Shown piece after piece: positions 1 through 53,120 of a DNA stretch of 64,000 bases. A model generated the notes under the pieces. The model worked only from the letters and a program-made list of their open reading frames with translations. It searched no databases and was not told the DNA's origin. The DNA is from Rhizobium sp. 007 (GTDB lineage Bacteria; Pseudomonadota; Alphaproteobacteria; Rhizobiales; Rhizobiaceae), in NCBI RefSeq assembly GCF_015353075.1, contig NZ_CP064189.1, forward strand, positions 186,001 through 250,000, written 5' to 3'. Position 1 is the stretch's first letter. Each line of letters begins with the position of its first letter. Position numbers and translations under genes: made by a program.

Positions 1-358
1 GCGTCGGTGCCAGAAGGGGAAACGATGACTTCCAGCCCTCGGATTTGTTCCAAACGGCATAAGCCGATGAATTCGTTGCGAAGACTGCCGATCTCTTCTA
101 GATAAATTTCTTCCGGTGCCCGTCCATGCAGGGTCTGTAATATCCTTTGGCGCAGTCTTTCCGCAGCTGAAAATCCGATGTCAGAAATCGTAGATGCGGT
201 TGCGGAACCAAATGAGAATATTTCCCTGTCGGGAAGTGGTTTACGCCCGTACTTATTTGTCATTTGGCCAGCATCAAGTTCGATCCGCTCGTCACCCCCC
301 AAGGTTAACAACTCAGCGGTCGAAGGAAGATGAGTATTCAGGTGGGATAGCCGCTCTG

Positions 359-362
<4 letters not shown>
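1..362 (-). CDS. Partial CDS at window edge, possible PLP-dependent-fold protein
   Basis: The minus strand is open without a stop from an ATG at 362..360 to the window edge, giving 120 N-terminal residues. The start overlaps the NRPS stop in an ATGA arrangement, so it is probably translationally coupled and belongs to the NRPS operon. Visible segments are GGDERIELD, NKYGRKPLP, FGSATASTIS and, near the cut, a VSPSGTDA loop. This loop resembles the phosphate-binding region of fold-type I pyridoxal-phosphate enzymes, but the lysine region lies outside the window. Possible roles are supply or modification of an amino acid for the peptide. The gene is real by frame and coupling; the family is only an inference. 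Confidence 0.6.
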
Positions 363-22520
<22,158 letters not shown>

Positions 22521-23153
22521 CGCTCCGACGGATAGGCCGCCGCCGTCCGGTTCAGATCCTCCAGCAGATAGCTGCGTTCGGCGGCCGGCAGGATGTCGAG
22601 CTCGCGCACCGGCCTATTAGGGGCATGCTCCAGCGCCTCGGCCAATTGCTCGAGCACCTGCTGCATGTAGCCGCAGACCCGATCCGCAGACACGGGCTCC
22701 ACCACCTGCGCCGTCAGGCCGAGCGCCTCGCCAAAATCCTCCACCGACAGGGTCAGCGGATAGTTGGTGCGCTCCTCGCCGCCCAGCCATTCCGCGCGGA
22801 CACATCAGCCACCGCAGCGCAGCCGACACGGCCGCCGGCGTGTGGCGGTAGTTCAACAGCGCGCTGAACAGCGGCGCCGGCGGCAACCCCGCTGCAGCGT
22901 TGCGCCAGCGCCAGCGAGGCATGCTCGTGCGCCAGCAGCTCAGCCAGCCGCGCATGGTGTGGCCGCACGCTCGCCTCGACCCCGTCCCGTCGATCGACGC
23001 AATGGCAGGGTGTTCATGAACAGGCCCATCGCCCGGTCGGCGCCGCACCCGCATGCATGCGGCCGAACAGCACCGTGCCGAACACCACCTGCTCACGGCC
23101 GCTTGCACGCGCCACCACCTGCCCCCAGGCCAGATGGCAAAGGCTCGCCAGGC

Positions 23154-24068
23154 TCACCCCGAGCCGTCGTGCCTGGCTGCGCAGCCGGTCGTGAGCGCCT
23201 GCGGCAACATCCGCCGCGCCTCGTGAGACCCGATGCCATCACCATAGACCTCGCTCAGCCCAAACGGCGTCGTCGGCGCGTCGATATCCGACAACTGCGA
23301 TCGGAAGAACTGCTCATGCGCCTCCACACCGACCCCCAGTCGGGCCTGTGCGATCAGATTGCGGAACGGCTGCGGCGTGCCCAGCTCATGCCCTCGGCCC
23401 CCCAGCACCGCCTCGACCTCGGAATGCAGCACCTCCGACGTCGTGTGATCCCCGATCAGATGATGCTGCAGCTCCAGCAGCAGCCAACGGTCACTATCTG
23501 GTTCGACGGCGATCACGAACCGCATCAATGGCGCCCGGCCGAGATCAATACGATGCTGACGTGGATCGAAACGGCGCTTCAACTGCTCATGGCCAGGACC
23601 CCCATCTGCATCCAGCTCAACCTCGACCACATCCAGCGGTGCAGTGCGCCAGACCACCTGCGCCGGGTTGGACAGCCCTTCCCAGACAAAGGCGGTGCGC
23701 AGAATGTCGTGCCGGGCCACGACTTGCTGAACCGCGCCAAGATAGCGCTCAAGCAGGCCACGGTCGGCGAACGCCATCTGCGAGACCAGCAGATAGGGAT
23801 CGCCCCGGGTTGCCAGCAGATGGTGGAACAGAATGCCGTCCTGCAGCGGCGACAGGCCATAAATGTCCTGGATATTGCCGACGCCACCGGGAACCGTCGC
23901 CACGATCCGATCGATCTCCGGCTGGGTCAATTCGGCGAGCGGCAGCATCTGCGGCGTAATCGCCGTACTCTGCTTGGTGATCAGGTTGGCAGGCACCGCC
24001 ACCTCGTGATGGCTGCCAAGGCTGGCGGCAAGATCGGCCAGCACCGGCCTGGCGAACAGGGTGCGCAC
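23154..24068 (-). CDS. NRPS fragment: module 11 dual E/C N-terminal part
   Basis: 304-residue open frame. It covers the end of the module 10 carrier domain and the N-terminal lobe of the dual E/C domain, with [26 protein letters not shown] and HHLIGDH all present. The frame is lost upstream near 24072, where an A is missing from CTCCACCCC, and downstream near 23193, where one base is missing. Both places are intact in near-identical copies. Confidence 0.7.
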   Translation of the reverse strand: MRTLFARPVLADLAASLGSHHEVAVPANLITKQSTAITPQMLPLAELTQPEIDRIVATVPGGVGNIQDIYGLSPLQDGILFHHLLATRGDPYLLVSQMAFADRGLLERYLGAVQQVVARHDILRTAFVWEGLSNPAQVVWRTAPLDVVEVELDADGGPGHEQLKRRFDPRQHRIDLGRAPLMRFVIAVEPDSDRWLLLELQHHLIGDHTTSEVLHSEVEAVLGGRGHELGTPQPFRNLIAQARLGVGVEAHEQFFRSQLSDIDAPTTPFGLSEVYGDGIGSHEARRMLPQALTTGCAARHDGSG

Positions 24069-26409
24069 CTCCCCCCGAGCGACAGCCGCCGCAGCCGCTC
24101 CATCAGCTGCACCGCCAGCAAGGAATGTCCGCCGAGCTCGAAGAAGTTGTCGTGGCGGCCGACCCGCTCGACCCCGAGAAGCTCCGCCCAGATCTCTGCC
24201 AGCGCCGTCTCGATCTCGCCGCGCGGCGCCTCATAGGTGCGGTGCGCATAGGCGTCGTCCTCCGGCGAAGGCAGCCCCTTGCGGTCGAGCTTGCCGTTCG
24301 GCGTCAAGGGCAGTGCTTCGATCCGCACGAACGCCGACGGCACCATGTAGTCCGGCAGCCGCCCGCTCAGATGCGCCCGCAAGGCGCCGGCAAGCCCGCC
24401 TCCATCGTCGTCGTCCGATCCTGCCTCGGGTCCACACACGACATAGGCGACAAGGTGCTTGTCGCCGGCACGGTCCTGGCGCGCCACCACCACCGCCTCG
24501 CGCACCCAGGCGTGCTCGCCAAGCCGTGCGGCGATCTCGCCCGGCTCGATGCGGAAGCCGCGGATCTTCACCTGGTCGTCGTTGCGGCCGAGGAACTCCA
24601 GATTGCCGTCCGGCAGATAGCGCCCCAGATCGCCGGTCCGGTACAGCCGGGCCCCTGCCTCATCGCTGAACGGATCGGCCAGGAAACGCTCCGCCGTCAG
24701 CTCGGGGCGGTTGAGGTAGCCACGCGCTACACCGGCACCCCCGATATACAACTCCCCGACCGCTCCATACGGAACCGGCGCACCATGACCGTCCAGCAGA
24801 TACACCCGCGTGTTGGCAATCGGACGGCCAATCGTCTCAACGACAGCCTCTCCCCTCGGCATGCAAATCCAGGTCGAGTACGTCGTCGTCTCGGATGGAG
24901 CGTACAGATTACAGATCTTCTCTACGCCACTGCTCTCGAAGACCCTCTCGATCAGATCTGCCTTCAGCCGCTCACCCGCCAAATTGATCACGCTTGTCGA
25001 AGCCGGCACGGCTTGCTTGTCGACCAGAGCGGCGATCGCCGAGGGGACCGTGTTGATCAAGGAGACATCCAAGGGCGTCTGCGCCAGCGCCAGTGCATCC
25101 TCGACAAGATAAAGCGTGCTTCCTTGCGACAGCGGAACGAAGCACTCATAGACGGACAAATCAAAACTGATCGAGGTAGAAAACAGCGTGCGGCTGATCT
25201 CTGACTCCGCAAACACGCCGCTGCTCCAATGCAGCAGGTTGACGGTGCTGGCATGCTCGACCATGACGCCCTTTGGGGTTCCGGTGGAGCCTGAGGTGTA
25301 GATGACATAGGCGAGATGGCGCGGGCTCAGGCCAAGGGCGCTCGGGTCTGGGTCCGAGGCCGGCAGTTCGGCCCAGGCCGGGGTCGCCGTCTCCAGATCG
25401 ATCACCGTCAGATCGGCCGTCGCCTCCGGGCCGAGTGCTGCGCGGCCGGCCGCATCGCAAAGCAGCAGGTGCGGTGCGGCATCCTCGAGCACCTGCCGCA
25501 GCCGCGCCGACGGATAGGCGGGATCCAGCGGAACATAGGCGCCGCCCGCCTTGAGGATCGCCAAAAGACCCACCACCATCGCCGGGCTGCGCTCCAGGCA
25601 GATCGCCACCGGCTGATCCGGCCTGACACCCAGCCCGATCAGGTGATGGGCCAGCCGGTTGGCCCGCGCGTTGAGCTCGCCATAGCTCAGGCGCTCGTCC
25701 TCATGGACCACCGCCACCGCCTCCGGCGCTTTTTGCACCTGCTGCTCGAACAGCTCGTGGATGCACCGCTCCGACGGATAGGCCGCCGCCGTCCGGTTCA
25801 GATCCTCCAGCAGATAGCTGCGTTCGGCGGCCGGCAGGATGTCGAGCTCGCGCACCGGCCTATTAGGGGCATGCTCCAGCGCCTCGGCCAATTGCTCGAG
25901 CACCTGCTGCATGTAGCCGCAGACCCGATCCGCAGACACGGGCTCCACCACCTGCGCCGTCAGGCCGAGCGCCTCGCCAAAATCCTCCACCGACAGGGTC
26001 AGCGGATAGTTGGTGCGTTCCTCGCCGCCCAGCCATTCCACGCCGACAGGACATCGTCCGTTCCGGAGCCGGACAGGCCGCCGGCGTGTGTGACGGTAGT
26101 TCAACAGCGCGCTGAACAGCGGCGCCGGCGCCGCAACCCCGCTGCAGCGTTGCGCCAGCGCCAGCGAGGCATGCTCGTGCGCCAGCAGCTCGGAAAGCCG
26201 CGCATGGGTGTCCGCACGCTCGCCTCGACCCCGGTCCCGTCGAGGTCGAGCCGCACAGGCAGGGTGTTGATGAACAGGCCCAGCGCCCGGTCGGCGCCCG
26301 CACCGCATGCATGCGGCCGAACAGCACCGTGCCGAACACCACCTGCTCACGGCCGCTGCTGCACGCGCCACCACCTGCCCCCAGGCCAGATGGCAAAGGC
26401 TCGCCAGGC

Positions 26410-26413
<4 letters not shown>
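23981..26413 (-). CDS. NRPS fragment: module 10 E/C end, A(Ala), T
   Basis: 810-residue open frame. Its first 130 or so residues are partly out of frame because of small indels near 26360, 26303, 26210, 26074 and 26042. After that it reads cleanly through the end of the dual E/C domain, a complete A domain with code DLYNNALTYK (Ala), and the T domain. Frame is lost near 24072 just after the carrier. It belongs to the giant NRPS. Confidence 0.8.
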
Positions 26414-41325
<14,912 letters not shown>

Positions 41326-42000
41326 TCATAGACGGACAAATCAAAACTGATCGAGGTAGAAAACAGCGTGCGGCTGATCTCTGACTCCGCAAACACGCCG
41401 CTGCTCCAATGCAGCAGGTTGACGGTGCTGGCATGCTCGACCATGACGCCCTTTGGGGTTCCGGTGGAGCCTGAGGTGTAGATGACATAGGCGAGATGGC
41501 GCGGGCTCAGGCCAAGGGCGCTCGGGTCTGGGTCCGAGGCCGGCAGTTCGGCCCAGGCCGGGGTCGCCGTCTCCAGATCGATCACCGTCAGATCGGCCGT
41601 CGCCTCCGGGCCGAGTGCTGCGCGTCCGGCGGCATCGCAAAGCAACAGCCGCGGCGCGGCATCCTCGAGCACCTGCCGCAGCCGCGCCGACGGATAGGCC
41701 GGATCCAGCGGCAGATAGGCGCCGCCCGCCTTGAGGATCGCCAAAAGACCCACCACCATCGCCGGGCTGCGTTCCAGGCAGATCGCCACCGGCTGATCCG
41801 GCCTGACACCCAGCCCGATCAGGTGATGGGCCAGCCGGTTGGCCCGCGCGTTGAGCTCGCCATAGCTCAGGCGCTCGTCCTCATGGACCACCGCCACCGC
41901 CTCCGGCGCTTTTTGCACCTGCTGCTCGAACAGCTCGTGGATGCACCGCTCCGACGGATAGGCCGCCGCCGTCCGGTTCAGATCCTCCAACAGATAAGAC

Positions 42001-45000
42001 CGCTCGTCGGATGACAGAACTTCCAGTTCCCGCACCGGCATGTCCGGCGTCCGCTCCAGCGCATCGGCCAGATGCTCGAGCACCTGCTGCATATAACCGC
42101 AGACCCGATCCGCAGAGATCGGCTCGGCCGCCTCCGCCGTCAGACCGAACGACTGGCCGTAATCCTCCACCGACAGGGTCAGCGGATAGTTGGTGCGCTC
42201 CTCGCCGCCCAGCCATTCCGCGCCGGACAGAACATCAGCCACCGCAGCGGCAGCACCCGACACGGCCGCCGGCGCATTGTGGCGGTAGTTCAGCAGCGCG
42301 CTGAACAGCGGCGCCGGTGCGGCAACCCCGCTGCAGCGCTGTGCCAGCGCCAGCGAGGCATGCTCGTGCGCCAGAAGCTCAGCCAGCCGCGCATGTGTGG
42401 CCCGAACGCTCGCCTCGACCCCCGTCCCGTCCAGATCCAGACGCAATGGCAGGGTGTTCATGAACAGGCCCATCGCCCGGTCGGCGCCGGCACCCGCATG
42501 CATGCGGCCGAACAGCACCGTGCCGAACACCACCTGCTCACGGCCGCTTGCACGCGCCACCACCTGCCCCCAGGCCAGATGGCAAAGGCTCGCAAGGCTC
42601 ACCCCGAGCCGTCGTGCCTGGCTGCGCAGCCGGTCGTGCAGCGCCTGCGGCAACATCCGCCGCGCCTCGTGAGACCCGATGCCATCACCATAGACCTCGC
42701 TCAGCCCAAACGGCGTCGTCGGCGCGTCGATATCCGACAACTGCGATCGGAAGAACTGCTCATGCGCCTCCACACCGACCCCCAGTCGGGCCTGTGCGAT
42801 CAGATTGCGGAACGGCTGCGGCGTGCCCAGCTCATGCCCTCGGCCCCCCAGCACCGCCTCGACCTCGGAATGCAGCACCTCCGACGTCGTGTGATCCCCG
42901 ATCAGATGATGCTGCAGCTCCAGCAGCAGCCAACGGTCACTATCTGGTTCGACGGCGATCACGAACCGCATCAATGGCGCCCGGCCGAGATCAATACGAT
43001 GCTGACGTGGATCGAAACGGCGCTTCAACTGCTCATGGCCAGGACCCCCATCTGCATCCAGCTCAACCTCGACCACATCCAGCGGTGCAGTGCGCCAGAC
43101 CACCTGCGCCGGGTTGGACAGCCCTTCCCAGACAAAGGCGGTGCGCAGAATGTCGTGCCGGGCCACGACTTGCTGAACCGCGCCAAGATAGCGCTCAAGC
43201 AGGCCACGGTCGGCGAACGCCATCTGCGAGACCAGCAGATAGGGATCGCCCCGGGTTGCCAGCAGATGGTGGAACAGAATGCCGTCCTGCAGCGGCGACA
43301 GGCCATAAATGTCCTGGATATTGCCGACGCCACCGGGAACCGTCGCCACGATCCGATCGATCTCCGGCTGGGTCAATTCGGCGAGCGGCAGCATCTGCGG
43401 CGTAATCGCCGTACTCTGCTTGGTGATCAGGTTGGCAGGCACCGCCACCTCGTGATGGCTGCCAAGGCTGGCGGCAAGATCGGCCAGCACCGGCCTGGCG
43501 AACAGGGTGCGCACCTCCACCCCGAGCGACAGCCGCCGCAGCCGCTCCATCAGCTGCACCGCCAGCAAGGAATGTCCGCCGAGTTCGAAGAAGTGGTCGT
43601 GGCGGCCGATCCGCTCGACACCGAGCAGTTCCGCCCAGATCTCTGCCAGCGCCGTCTCGATCTCGCCGCGCGGCGCCTCATAGGTGCGGTGCGCATAGGC
43701 GTCGTCCTCCGGCGAAGGCAGCCCCTTGCGGTCGAGCTTGCCGTTCGGCGTCAAGGGCAGTGCTTCGATCCGCACGAACGCCGACGGCACCATGTAGTCC
43801 GGCAGCCGCCCGCTCAGATGCGCCCGCAAGGCGCCGGCAAGCCCGCCTCCATCGTCGTCGTCCGATCCTGCCTCGGGTCCACACACGACATAGGCGACAA
43901 GGTGCTTGTCGCCGGCACGGTCCTGGCGCGCCACCACCACCGCCTCGCGCACCCAGGCATGCTCGCCAAGCCGTGCGGCGATCTCGCCCGGCTCGATGCG
44001 GAAGCCGCGGATCTTCACCTGCTCGTCGTTACGGCCGAGGAACTCCAGATTGCCGTCCGGCAGATAGCGCCCCAGGTCGCCGGTCCGGTACAGCCGGGCC
44101 CCTGCCTCATCGCTGAACGGATCGGCCAGGAAACGCTCCGCCGTCAGCTCGGGGCGGTTGAGGTAGCCACGCGCTACACCGGCACCCCCGATATACAACT
44201 CCCCGACCGCTCCATACGGAACGGGCGCACCATGACCGTCAAGAAGATACACCCGCGTATTGGCAATCGGACGGCCGATCGGGACGTTCATCGATCCGGA
44301 AAGCTCCTCCGGAATGTCGTAGAAGGCGCAGCCCACCACGGTCTCGGTCGGGCCATACTCATTGACCATTCGCACCTGCGGCTGGATCCCGCGCCACATT
44401 GCCACCGTCGAACTCGACAGCGCCTCGCCGCCGATGACGAACAGGCCAACCTGGCTGGTGTCCGAAGCCGACAATAGCTGTTGCCCAAGCACATCCAGAT
44501 GGCTCGGGGTGATATTGACGAGCCCGCGCGGAGAGACGATCTCTGCCTTTAATCCGTCAACCTCATCTCCCTCCTTGGTAAGCAGGGCATGGCCCCCATG
44601 AAGCAGAGGGGCAAACAGGCTGTTCACCGTGGCGTCGAAGGCCAGTGAAGAGGAAACCACGGACGACGATCTCGGCGTGTAGGTATCGCAGGCCCAGGAG
44701 AGATAATTGACCATCCCCCGATGCTCGATCATGACGCCTTTTGGTGTTCCGGTTGAACCGGATGTGTAGATGACATAGGCGAGATGGCGTGCGGTCAGGC
44801 CGAGCGCCTGCGGGTCGGGGTCGGAAGATGGCGCATCCGCCCAGGCGGGTATTGCCGCAGCCACGTCGACCACACTCACGGCCGCCAGCGCCTCGGCGCC
44901 GAGTGCGGCGCGACCGGCGGCATCGCAAAGCAACAGCCGCGGCGCGGCATCCTCGAGCACCTGCCGCAGCCGCGCCGACGGATAGGCCGGGTCCAGCGGA

Positions 45001-48000
45001 ACATAGGCGCCGCCCGCCTTGAGGATCGCCAGCAGTCCCACCACCATCGCCGGGCTGCGCTCCAGGCAGATCGCCACCGGCTGATCCGGCCTGACACCCA
45101 GCCCGATCAGGTGATGGGCCAGCCGGTTGGCACGGGCATTCAGTTCCCCATAGCTCAGCGTCTCGTCCTCATGAACCACCGCCACGGCATCCGGCGCACG
45201 CTGCACCTGCGCCTCGAACAGTTCGTGGACGCAAACGTCCGACGGATAATCGGCCGCAGTCCGGTTCAACTCCTCCAACAGATAAGACCGCTCGTCGGAT
45301 GACAGAACTTCCAGTTCCCGCACCGGCATGTCCGGCGTCCGCTCCAGCGCATCGGCCAGATGCTCGAGCACCTGCTGCATATAACCGCAGACCCGATCCG
45401 CAGAGATCGGCTCGGCCGCCTCCGCCGTCAGGCCGAGCGACTGGCCGTAATCCTCCACCGACAGGGTCAGCGGATAGTTGGTGCGCTCCTCGCCGCCCAG
45501 CCATTCCGCGCCGGACAGAACATCAGCCACCGCAGCGGCAGCACCCGACACGGCCGCCGGCGCATTGTGGCGGTAGTTCAGCAGCGCGCTGAACAGCGGC
45601 GCCGGTGCGGCAACCCCGCTGCAGCGCTGTGCCAGCGCCAGCGAGGCATGCTCGTGCGCCAGAAGCTCAGCCAGCCGCGCATGTGTGGCCCGAACGCTCG
45701 CCTCGACCCCCGTCCCGTCCAGATCCAGACGCAATGGCAGGGTGTTCATGAACAGGCCCATCGCCCGGTCGGCGCCGGCACCCGCATGCATGCGGCCGAA
45801 CAGCACCGTGCCGAACACCACCTGCTCACGGCCGCTTGCACGCGCCACCACCTGCCCCCAGGCCAGATGGCAAAGGCTCGCAAGGCTCACCCCGAGCCGT
45901 CGTGCCTGGCTGCGCAGCCGGTCGTGCAGCGCCTGCGGCAACATCCGCCGCGCCTCGTGAGACCCGATGCCATCACCATAGACCTCGCTCAGCCCAAACG
46001 GCGTCGTCGGCGCGTCGATATCCGACAACTGCGATCGGAAGAACTGCTCATGCGCCTCCACACCGACCCCCAGTCGGGCCTGTGCGATCAGATTGCGGAA
46101 CGGCTGCGGCGTGCCCAGCTCATGCCCTCGGCCCCCCAGCACCGCCTCGACCTCGGAATGCAGCACCTCCGACGTCGTGTGATCCCCGATCAGATGATGC
46201 TGCAGCTCCAGCAGCAGCCAACGGTCACTATCTGGTTCGACGGCGATCACGAACCGCATCAATGGCGCCCGGCCGAGATCAATACGATGCTGACGTGGAT
46301 CGAAACGGCGCTTCAACTGCTCATGGCCAGGACCCCCATCTGCATCCAGCTCAACCTCGACCACATCCAGCGGTGCAGTGCGCCAGACCACCTGCGCCGG
46401 GTTGGACAGCCCTTCCCAGACAAAGGCGGTGCGCAGAATGTCGTGCCGGGCCACGACTTGCTGAACCGCGCCAAGATAGCGCTCAAGCAGGCCACGGTCG
46501 GCGAACGCCATCTGCGAGACCAGCAGATAGGGATCGCCCCGGGTTGCCAGCAGATGGTGGAACAGAATGCCGTCCTGCAGCGGCGACAGGCCATAAATGT
46601 CCTGGATATTGCCGACGCCACCGGGAACCGTCGCCACGATCCGATCGATCTCCGGCTGGGTCAATTCGGCGAGCGGCAGCATCTGCGGCGTAATCGCCGT
46701 ACTCTGCTTGGTGATCAGGTTGGCAGGCACCGCCACCTCGTGATGGCTGCCAAGGCTGGCGGCAAGATCGGCCAGCACCGGCCTGGCGAACAGGGTGCGC
46801 ACCTCCACCCCGAGCGACAGCCGCCGCAGCCGCTCCATCAGCTGCACCGCCAGCAAGGAATGTCCGCCGAGTTCGAAGAAGTGGTCGTGGCGGCCGATCC
46901 GCTCGACACCGAGCAGCTCCGCCCAGATGCCGGCCAGCGCCGTCTCGATCTCGCCGCGCGGCGCCTCATAGGTGCGGTGCGCATAGGCGTCGTCCTCCGG
47001 CGAAGGCAGCCCCTTGCGGTCGAGCTTGCCGTTCGGCGTCAAGGGCAGTGCTTCGATCCGCACGAACGCCGACGGCACCATGTAGTCCGGCAGCCGCCCG
47101 CTCAGATGCGCCCGCAAGGCGCCGGCAAGCCCGCCTCCATCGTCGTCGTCCGATCCGGCCTCGGGTCCACACACGACATAGGCGACAAGGTGCTTGTCGC
47201 CGGCACGGTCCTGGCGCGCCACCACCACCGCCTCGCGCACCCAGGCGTGCTCGCCAAGCCGTGCGGCGATCTCGCCCGGCTCGATGCGGAAGCCGCGGAT
47301 CTTCACCTGCTCGTCGTTGCGGCCGAGGAACTCCAGATTGCCGTCCGGCAGATAGCGCCCCAGATCGCCGGTCCGGTACAGCCGGGCCCCTGCCTCATCG
47401 CTGAACGGATCGGCCAGGAAACGCTCCGCCGTCAGCTCGGGGCGGTTGAGGTAGCCACGCGCTACACCGGCACCCCCGATATACAACTCCCCGACCGCTC
47501 CATACGGAACCGGCGCACCATGGCCGTCAAGAAGATACACCCGCGTATTGGCAATCGGACGGCCGATCGGGACGTTCATCGATCCGGAAAGCTCCTCCGG
47601 AATGTCGTAGAAGGCGCAGCCCACCACGGTCTCGGTCGGGCCATACTCATTGACCATTCGCACCTGCGGCTGGATCCCGCGCCACATTGCCACCGTCGAA
47701 CTCGACAGCGCCTCGCCGCCGATGACGAACAGGCCAACCTGGCTGGTGTCCGAAGCCGACAATAGCTGTTGCCCAAGCACATCCAGATGGCTCGGGGTGA
47801 TATTGACGAGCCCGCGCGGAGAGACGATCTCTGCCTTTAATCCGTCAACCTCATCTCCCTCCTTGGTAAGCAGGGCATGGCCCCCATGAAGCAGAGGGGC
47901 AAACAGGCTGTTCACCGTGGCGTCGAAGGCCAGTGAAGAGGAAACCACGGACGACGATCTCGGCGTGTAGGTATCGCAGGCCCAGGAGAGATAATTGACC

Positions 48001-48576
48001 ATCCCCCGATGCTCGATCATGACGCCTTTTGGTGTTCCGGTGGAGCCTGAGGTGTAGATGACATAGGCGAGATGGCGCGGGCTCAGGCCAAGGGCGCTCG
48101 GGTCTGGGTCCGAGGCCGGCAGTTCGGCCCAGGCCGGGGGCGCCGTCTCCAGATCGATCACCGTCAGATCGGCCGTCGCCTCCGGGCCGAGTGCTGCGCG
48201 GCCGGCCGCATCGCAAAGCAGCAGGTGCGGTGCGGCATCCTCGAGCACCTGCCGCAGCCGCGCCGACGGATAGGCGGGATCCAGCGGAACATAGGCGCCG
48301 CCCGCCTTGAGGATCGCCAAAAGACCCACCACCATCGCCGGGCTGCGCTCCAGGCAGATCGCCACCGGCTGATCCGGCCTGACACCCAGCCCGATCAGGT
48401 GATGGGCCAGCCGGTTGGCACGGGCATTCAGTTCCCCATAGCTCAGCGTCTCGTCCTCATGAACCACCGCCACGGCATCCGGCGCACGCTGCACCTGCGC
48501 CTCGAACAGTTCGTGGACGCAAACGTCCGACGGATAATCGGCCGCAGTCCGGTTCAACTCCTCCAACAGATAAGAC
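42001..48576 (-). repeat. Tandem 3288-bp NRPS module repeat
   Basis: Two adjacent units, 42001..45288 and 45289..48576, are near-identical direct repeats of exactly 3288 bp (1096 codons); the same anchor CGCTCGTCGG begins each unit and recurs at 48577. Each spans an A-domain end, T, dual E/C and the start of the next A. Ordinary-C modules 6/7 show a comparable offset of 3216 bp (1072 codons) between 34961 and 38177. Such units invite unequal crossing-over, gene conversion and misassembly. Confidence 0.85.
43460..46749 (-). other. NRPS module 4: dual E/C-A(X)-T
   Basis: The dual E/C domain predicts that residue 3 is D. A code DANNVGEVGK, the same as modules 2, 3 and 15. Confidence 0.8.
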
Positions 48577-50034
48577 CGCTCGTCGGATGACAGAACTTCC
48601 AGTTCCCGCACCGGCATGTCCGGCGTCCGCTCCAGCGCCTCGGCCAGATGCTCGAGCACCTGCTGCATGTAGCCGCAGACCCGATCCGCAGAGATCGGCT
48701 CGGCCGCCTCCGCCGTCAGACCGAACGACTGGCCGTAATCCTCCACCGACAGGGTCAGCGGATAGTTGGTGCGCTCCTCGCCGCCCAGCCATTCCGCGCC
48801 GGACAGAACATCAGCCACCGCAGCGGCAGCACCCGACACGGCCGCCGGCGCATTGTGGCGGTAGTTCAGCAGCGCGCTGAACAGCGGCGCCGGTGCGGCA
48901 ACCCCGCTGCAGCGCTGTGCCAGCGCCAGCGAGGCATGCTCGTGCGCCAGAAGCTCAGCCAGCCGCGCATGTGTGGCCCGAACGCTCGCCTCGACCCCCG
49001 TCCCGTCCAGATCCAGACGCAATGGCAGGGTGTTCATGAACAGGCCCATCGCCCGGTCGGCGCCGGCACCCGCATGCATGCGGCCGAACAGCACCGTGCC
49101 GAACACCACCTGCTCACGGCCGCTTGCACGCGCCACCACCTGCCCCAGGCCAGATGGCAAAGGCTCGCAAGGCTCACCCCGAGCCGTCGTGCCTGGCTGC
49201 GCAGCCGGTCGTGCAGCGCCTGCGGCAACATCCGCCGCGCCTCGTGAGACCCGATGCCATCACCATAGACCTCGCTCAGCCCAAACGGCGTCGTCGGCGC
49301 GTCGATATCCGACAACTGCGATCGGAAGAACTGCTCATGCGCCTCCACACCGACCCCCAGTCGGGCCTGTGCGATCAGATTGCGGAACGGCTGCGGCGTG
49401 CCCAGCTCATGCCCTCGGCCCCCCAGCACCGCCTCGACCTCGGAATGCAGCACCTCCGACGTCGTGTGATCCCCGATCAGATGATGCTGCAGCTCCAGCA
49501 GCAGCCAACGGTCACTATCTGGTTCGACGGCGATCACGAACCGCATCAATGGCGCCCGGCCGAGATCAATACGATGCTGACGTGGATCGAAACGGCGCTT
49601 CAACTGCTCATGGCCAGGACCCCCATCTGCATCCAGCTCAACCTCGACCACATCCAGCGGTGCAGTGCGCCAGACCACCTGCGCCGGGTTGGACAGCCCT
49701 TCCCAGACAAAGGCGGTGCGCAGAATGTCGTGCCGGGCCACGACTTGCTGAACCGCGCCAAGATAGCGCTCAAGCAGGCCACGGTCGGCGAACGCCATCT
49801 GCGAGACCAGCAGATAGGGATCGCCCCGGGTTGCCAGCAGATGGTGGAACAGAATGCCGTCCTGCAGCGGCGACAGGCCATAAATGTCCTGGATATTGCC
49901 GACGCCACCGGGAACCGTCGCCACGATCCGATCGATCTCCGGCTGGGTCAATTCGGCGAGCGGCAGCATCTGCGGCGTAATCGCCGTACTCTGCTTGGTG
50001 ATCAGGTTGGCAGGCACCGCCACCTCGTGATGGC
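46750..50034 (-). other. NRPS module 3: dual E/C-A(X)-T
   Basis: The dual E/C domain predicts that residue 2 is D. A code DANNVGEVGK. It is split by the missing base near 49143. Confidence 0.8.
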
Positions 50035-50124
50035 TGCCAAGGCTGGCGGCAAGATCGGCCAGCACCGGCCTGGCGAACAGGGTGCGCACCTCCACCCCGA
50101 GCGACAGCCGCCGCAGCCGCTCCA

Positions 50125-50143
<19 letters not shown>
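49034..50143 (-). CDS. NRPS fragment: module 2 carrier end and module 3 dual E/C
   Basis: 369-residue open frame. It runs from inside the module 2 carrier ([16 protein letters not shown]) through the N-terminal two-thirds of the dual E/C domain, with HHLLATRGD and HHLIGDH. It then drifts out of frame at the shortened C run near 49143. The preceding frame ends at a missing G near 50247. It is not a separate gene. Confidence 0.75.
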
Positions 50144-52800
<2,657 letters not shown>

Positions 52801-53120
52801 AAGACGTGCTCCGCATCCGACATCCGGATCAGACGCCCGCGGATCAGCGGCCCGCGCGCAAGATCGAATGGCGTGCGCGCCTCTTCATGGCACAGATCCA
52901 GAAGCGCCGCCTCTGCATCCGGCCGGCCCGCAGATCGTGCTCGAGCACCGGCAACCCCGCATCCGGCGGCAGAACCTCAACCCGGGGCTTGCCCTCCGGT
53001 GCGACAAAGACACTGCGCAGCGCCTCGTGACGGGCAAACAAATGGTCAAGGCTGCGCTGCCAGGCGGTGCGGTCGAGCCCACCACGCAGCCGCAAGGCCA
53101 GCGGAATGTGATAGTTGTGT
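52801..53120 (-). other. Frame-scrambled segment of module 2 C domain
   Basis: Two extra frame changes occur here relative to copies at 17.2-17.4 kb and 33.3-33.6 kb: one C missing near 52929 and one base extra near 53117. Translated piecewise, the segment still gives the expected sequence, including [19 protein letters not shown] and [17 protein letters not shown], so no domain material is missing. Confidence 0.75.
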
